Positions 60,604 to 64,000 of a stretch of 64,000 bases of DNA are shown here, piece after piece. The DNA lies in NCBI RefSeq assembly GCF_000832065.1, contig NZ_JXQM01000006.1:1-64000 (forward strand). The letters run 5' to 3'. The notes beneath the pieces were generated by a model. The model saw only the letters and a list, made by a program, of their open reading frames with translations, was not told the DNA's origin and made no database searches. How positions within the stretch are numbered: the stretch's first letter is position 1; every line of letters begins with the position of its first letter. A program made the translations under genes and the position numbers. This DNA is from Nitrosospira sp. NpAV (GTDB taxonomy: Bacteria; Pseudomonadota; Gammaproteobacteria; Burkholderiales; Nitrosomonadaceae).

Positions 60604-61257
60604 TTAATTGATGGAACGCTCGAGACGCTGACCCTCGATCTTGTCCCGATAGGTTTCCAGCAGGTTTTCCATTTCGACACGCTTCATCGCCGTAAAGGGC
60701 TCCGCCTCCAGGATGGCGTTCATGGCCCCTTTGTTGATATACCAATCGGCCAGTTCCCGGCTTATCCGATAAAGCTCGCCGTTATGCGTTTCGCAAAGTT
60801 TCGTTTGGTCATTCTGTTTTGTAAGGGCAGTTGTCGTATTCTTCAGATCCTGTTCCAATTGTTTGCGTTGACCGGACAGTTCTTCATTCCGTTTGCCCGC
60901 TTCATCAAGCTGGGTACGCAATTCGACTGCTTCTTTTCTCGCGGCTTCGATATCCTGTTCAAGCCGGGATGCTTTGGCCGCAGCGCTTGCCGCGGATCGC
61001 TTGTGGGATTCCGTTTCGTTACTGGATTTTTTCAGTGTTTCTTCCAGCATGGTTTTTTCCTGATCCAACGCCGATTTCTGCTGTTGTACCTCGTCCAATT
61101 GCTGCTGCATGCGGCGTAACGCCTGCCGCTCTTTTTTTTGATCCTTGTTGGTGGCAGCGCTCGCGGCCAGGGAACCGGGGGACAAGGCGCCCGCCAGAAA
61201 TATGGCGACGCTCCCTTGGCACAACCATCGCAAAATCATTTTCTTACGACTATTCAT
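60604..61257 (-). CDS. periplasmic coiled-coil protein linked to the TonB locus
   Basis: 217 residues with a signal peptide (cleavage near SLAASAA). A long coiled coil rich in Lys, Glu and Gln spans roughly residues 40-150, and a globular C-terminal segment contains LCETHNGELYRISRELADWY. No enzyme motif. It is the last gene of a minus-strand group exbD-tonB-outer-membrane barrel, which suggests a periplasmic structural or tethering role; that is inferred. Confidence 0.75.
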   Translation of the reverse strand: MNSRKKMILRWLCQGSVAIFLAGALSPGSLAASAATNKDQKKERQALRRMQQQLDEVQQQKSALDQEKTMLEETLKKSSNETESHKRSAASAAAKASRLEQDIEAARKEAVELRTQLDEAGKRNEELSGQRKQLEQDLKNTTTALTKQNDQTKLCETHNGELYRISRELADWYINKGAMNAILEAEPFTAMKRVEMENLLETYRDKIEGQRLERSIN

Positions 61258-61415
61258 AGAAAGCTTTCAATTTTCAACGGAGTTTTATCCAATTGATGAC
61301 TTCCACAGCGAACGGCTTGGGCGTTGATCCGGTACCACGATATCTAGTAAGCATCCCTTTCGTTTCTCCTGCTTTCTTGTCAACCGCAAACCCGCAGCTG
61401 CAGTTCCGCTCAAAA

Positions 61416-63122
61416 TCAGAAGCGGGCATTCAGGTCCAGATTGACCGAATCGATGGACAAGGGCAGGCCGCTGACTTGATCGTATGAGTTGTAGCGCAGA
61501 CCAAGCCAGGTGTTGTGCGCCACACCATACAGGGCATGGAGCGTGTAGCCTTTGTGGTTAGTACCGCCAAGCAGATAGTTGGAATCAGTGAAGGCATCCA
61601 GCATCGAATCCCGCTCGGAGCGGCGATAAAACCCGAAAACCTGCCACTGGTGCCGCTCGGTGATCACCGGGTAACCCACAGTCAGGCGCAACTGATAAGC
61701 ATCGACTTGCGGCTTGATGTCCTGACCGCTGCGAGCGAAAATTTTATGCTCGTCGTAACCCACGTTGCGCGCATAGTCCATGGTGGCGATAACATGGATG
61801 GGCTTGAATTTGGAGTAGTCGGCCACCATGGTCACGTTGGCGATCCGGTAATCCGCCGCCAAAGCCCATAGATTGGTGGTGGGATCCCCATCATTGTCAA
61901 TGTTGAAAAGGCTGTTGCCTTTTTGCCGGAAAAGCGGGGCACTCTGATTGAACAGGGTATCGCCAAAGTTCGGGTTGCGGACACCGGCAATATTGCGATA
62001 GTCATAATAAGCGGCTCCCACCCTGAACTTGGTATCGGTATTCTCGGGTGCCCACTCCAATCCGGCCTGTGCCCCGAAGAACCATTTGTCCTTGGCCTTG
62101 ACGGTCTCGCTTTGATTGATTTGCTGCAATGGAAATATCCCGGCATTGAGGAACGGCTTGACAGTCCTGCCTTCTTCTTTCAACCAGGGGTGGAGATTGA
62201 TCGCCAGTCCTTCAAAGTTCAGATCGACGTCCCATAATAGATCGGTATGCACGACCCCGGCCGTGGGTACGGTATGTGGCCCGCTCCTGAGTGTTCCTGT
62301 GTAGATATTCCCGACAGTGCCCACGAAGAAAGGATTAGGAAAACGTCCGCCACTGACAGTAAGCCAGTTAAAGGGTGTAAGTTTGAGATAAACCTGATCC
62401 AGCACCAGGGCGAATTTGCTGTTAAAGGTTCCAAATGTCTGCAGGGTGGAGGTCGGTGATCCTATGGATATCGGTGGGGGGCCCAGCAAATTCCCGGTAA
62501 GCACCGGATCATTGATATTCCCGGTAGTCAAGCGCAACCCAAGATCCACCCCACGGGTGACGTTGGCGTTGATGCCGAGGCGGAAGCGCGCCCGTTCCCG
62601 GTGATAGCTGTCTTCGGTGGTATTGTCGATATTCTGGCCGTTCGCCCGGAAATTGGCCGCGGGAGCGTTGGTGTCGGCGTAAAAATCAGCTTGTTCGCGC
62701 AGCCGCATATCTCCTTCCATCGTAAAGCGGCTGGTCCACTCGGGAATGGCATTCACATCGCCCCAGCGCTCCTGCTTGGCCTGCCCCACCACTTCCTGGC
62801 GCAATTGATCGCGAATTTCCTTCTTCACATGTTCGGGTATGTAAGGGACCCGCACTTCGCCTTTTTTCACTTCACCGGCTTCCGGCTGCGTGGCCTTTTC
62901 CTGTGCTTGCTGCCGTGAAGCCTTGGCCTTCAGCTCCGCTTTTTTAATCATTTCATCGGCCACTTCCTGCTTGATCACGCCTTGCTCAACCAGTAACCGG
63001 ATCAGATTCAACGTGGTTTCATACAGAACTTCGACTTTCTCCCGCTCATCGGTCTTTGCGTGCGCGCCACCGGCAAATATTGCTGTCATGGCGACAAGGG
63101 TAAGTATCAAACGGATATTCAT
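61416..63122 (-). CDS. putative outer-membrane porin with N-terminal coiled region
   Basis: 568 residues. A signal peptide (MNIRLILTLVAMTAIFAGGAHA) is followed by a charged helical segment (residues ~30-120, QGVIKQEVADEMIKKAELKAKA), then a large beta-barrel with alternating aromatic residues and a C-terminal strand ending LDLNARF. This matches uncharacterised putative porins often found beside TonB/ExbBD genes. The start at 63122 begins the signal peptide; the frame continues upstream to 63152. No plug domain is evident, so it is not a classical TonB receptor. Confidence 0.82.
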   Translation of the reverse strand: MNIRLILTLVAMTAIFAGGAHAKTDEREKVEVLYETTLNLIRLLVEQGVIKQEVADEMIKKAELKAKASRQQAQEKATQPEAGEVKKGEVRVPYIPEHVKKEIRDQLRQEVVGQAKQERWGDVNAIPEWTSRFTMEGDMRLREQADFYADTNAPAANFRANGQNIDNTTEDSYHRERARFRLGINANVTRGVDLGLRLTTGNINDPVLTGNLLGPPPISIGSPTSTLQTFGTFNSKFALVLDQVYLKLTPFNWLTVSGGRFPNPFFVGTVGNIYTGTLRSGPHTVPTAGVVHTDLLWDVDLNFEGLAINLHPWLKEEGRTVKPFLNAGIFPLQQINQSETVKAKDKWFFGAQAGLEWAPENTDTKFRVGAAYYDYRNIAGVRNPNFGDTLFNQSAPLFRQKGNSLFNIDNDGDPTTNLWALAADYRIANVTMVADYSKFKPIHVIATMDYARNVGYDEHKIFARSGQDIKPQVDAYQLRLTVGYPVITERHQWQVFGFYRRSERDSMLDAFTDSNYLLGGTNHKGYTLHALYGVAHNTWLGLRYNSYDQVSGLPLSIDSVNLDLNARF

Positions 63123-63144
63123 TATAGTTTTTTTTCTTATATAA

Positions 63145-63816
63145 TCAGGCACGTGAGGTCACGCGTATCTTCAACGGCTGCGGCATGTCGGCGGGTGGAT
63201 TTTCCCGCAGGGTGCGCAGGTTCCTCAGTACATCCTGGATCAATTCATCGACTTTTGGATCGCCTGTCTTATCGACCGCCGCTATTCGCGATACCTTCCC
63301 GTTAGCGTCAATCCACACTTTCACCACCACCTTGTAAGTCTTGTCCTTGAGCTCGTTCTCACGCGCCAGCGCATCCTGAAAAGCGGAATTCACCGCATCA
63401 TTTACTATGGCGTCATACCAGGCCCATGGATTTCCCCTGGAACCGCCGATAAGATCGGCCCCGCCTTTCTTCCCCACGAGTCCGAATCCATCACCACTGC
63501 CGGTTCCTTCGGCATCGATACCCAGATCCGGCCCCGGCGGCGGCTCATCTGCCTGATCCATCGGTTCGGGCTCAGGTTCGGCCAGCTTTATTTCTTCCTT
63601 CACCACCGGTTCCGGCGGTTTTTCCGGTGGCGGCGGTGGTGGCGGCGGCGGTTTGATCAAGGTGATCTGCTGAAGCGACGGCTTTCTCTGCGGCGTATCG
63701 TCGTCCAGAAAATCTTTCAACCACAGCCCCGCCCCGACCAGGACAACTCCACAAACCGCCATCCCTGCCCAGCGCCTCCAGGTGGCTGGCCTTTGTTCTT
63801 CCGTGGGATCTTCCAT
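63145..63816 (-). CDS. tonB: TonB-family energy transducer
   Basis: Links inner-membrane proton force to outer-membrane transport. One N-terminal helix (MAVCGVVLVGAGLWL) precedes a long Pro-rich stretch (residues ~55-95, polyproline then Glu-Pro repeats) that spans the periplasm, and a C-terminal TonB domain (YKVVVKVWIDANGKVSRIAAV). 223 residues. It begins four bases after the exbD stop. Confidence 0.93.
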   Translation of the reverse strand: MEDPTEEQRPATWRRWAGMAVCGVVLVGAGLWLKDFLDDDTPQRKPSLQQITLIKPPPPPPPPPEKPPEPVVKEEIKLAEPEPEPMDQADEPPPGPDLGIDAEGTGSGDGFGLVGKKGGADLIGGSRGNPWAWYDAIVNDAVNSAFQDALARENELKDKTYKVVVKVWIDANGKVSRIAAVDKTGDPKVDELIQDVLRNLRTLRENPPADMPQPLKIRVTSRA

Positions 63817-63820
63817 GGCA

Positions 63821-64000
63821 TTATTTCACCAGGCGCTGGGTCACCAAACCTAACTGCGTGATATCCAGTTGACCCAGTAATTCAAGCACATCCATCACCT
63901 TGCCGTACTGCACCACCGTGTCCCCCTTGACCACGACCGGCAGTTCGGGATTGGCCGCCTTCAATTGACCCAGGCGGGTTCGAAGCTCATCCAGCGTCAC
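63821..64000 (-). CDS. exbD: ExbD biopolymer transport protein, 3' part
   Basis: The window edge cuts the gene; only the last 59 residues are seen. TLDELRTRLGQLKAANPELP, VVVKGDTVVQYGKVMDVL and the C-terminal ITQLGLVTQRL match the periplasmic domain of ExbD/TolR proteins. It is followed at once by tonB, so exbB is expected beyond the window. Confidence 0.92.
   Translation of the reverse strand: MTLDELRTRLGQLKAANPELPVVVKGDTVVQYGKVMDVLELLGQLDITQLGLVTQRLVK

Overview
The window looks like chromosomal DNA from a Gram-negative betaproteobacterium. My best guess is an ammonia oxidiser of the Nitrosospira/Nitrosomonas group. This is inferred from gene order, protein character and the hopanoid and SAH-riboswitch content; no amo, hao or rRNA gene is present to prove it. 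Most of the window is ordinary housekeeping DNA, with one decayed accessory patch and several short interspersed repeats.

Layout. 1-7.8 kb: the tail of an acidic-ended gene, a polytopic membrane protein, a RhlE-type DEAD-box helicase, a PduO-type cobalamin adenosyltransferase, and the convergent operon ribF-ileS-lspA. 7.8-14.6 kb: tRNA-Phe with a degenerate partial copy upstream, then an accessory patch with an AraC regulator divergent from a short-chain dehydrogenase, an aldehyde dehydrogenase fragment, a frameshifted MFS transporter and a membrane-anchored beta-lactamase-fold hydrolase. 14.7-25.3 kb: gatCAB on the minus strand, divergent from the cell-shape cluster mreB-mreC-mreD-mrdA-rodA-rlpA. 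The mreD-mrdA gap holds a 238-bp MITE-like element. 25.5-32.5 kb: a small unknown protein, an AI-2E family permease, a serine-glyoxylate-type aminotransferase, and the methyl-cycle genes metK-ahcY-metF with an SAH riboswitch ahead of ahcY. 32.8-37.7 kb: dapF, DUF484, xerC, hslV, hslU.

37.8-43.4 kb: a flavoprotein and a methyltransferase, then a bufferin-like RiPP cassette: two secreted EF-hand proteins carrying EG(K/R)CG-type cysteine motifs, followed by a DUF692 (MNIO) enzyme and a DUF2063 partner. dksA lies beyond. 43.6-46.1 kb: pnp and rpsO. 46.3-55.0 kb: a hopanoid locus (hpnH, hpnM, hpnN, an MlaA-type lipoprotein, shc, hpnG). 55.4-59.4 kb: a porin and trpG-trpD-trpC. 60.6-64.0 kb: exbD (cut by the window edge), tonB, a large outer-membrane beta-barrel protein and a periplasmic coiled-coil protein.

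The most noteworthy items are the EF-hand precursor plus MNIO cassette (39.9-42.4 kb), a roughly 145-bp structured repeat present after dapF and before the MlaA gene in the hopanoid locus, the TIR-bearing element and its remnants around the cell-shape genes and hslV, the tRNA-Phe remnant split by a hairpin-rich 97-nt insert, and an apparent insertion inside TrpC.
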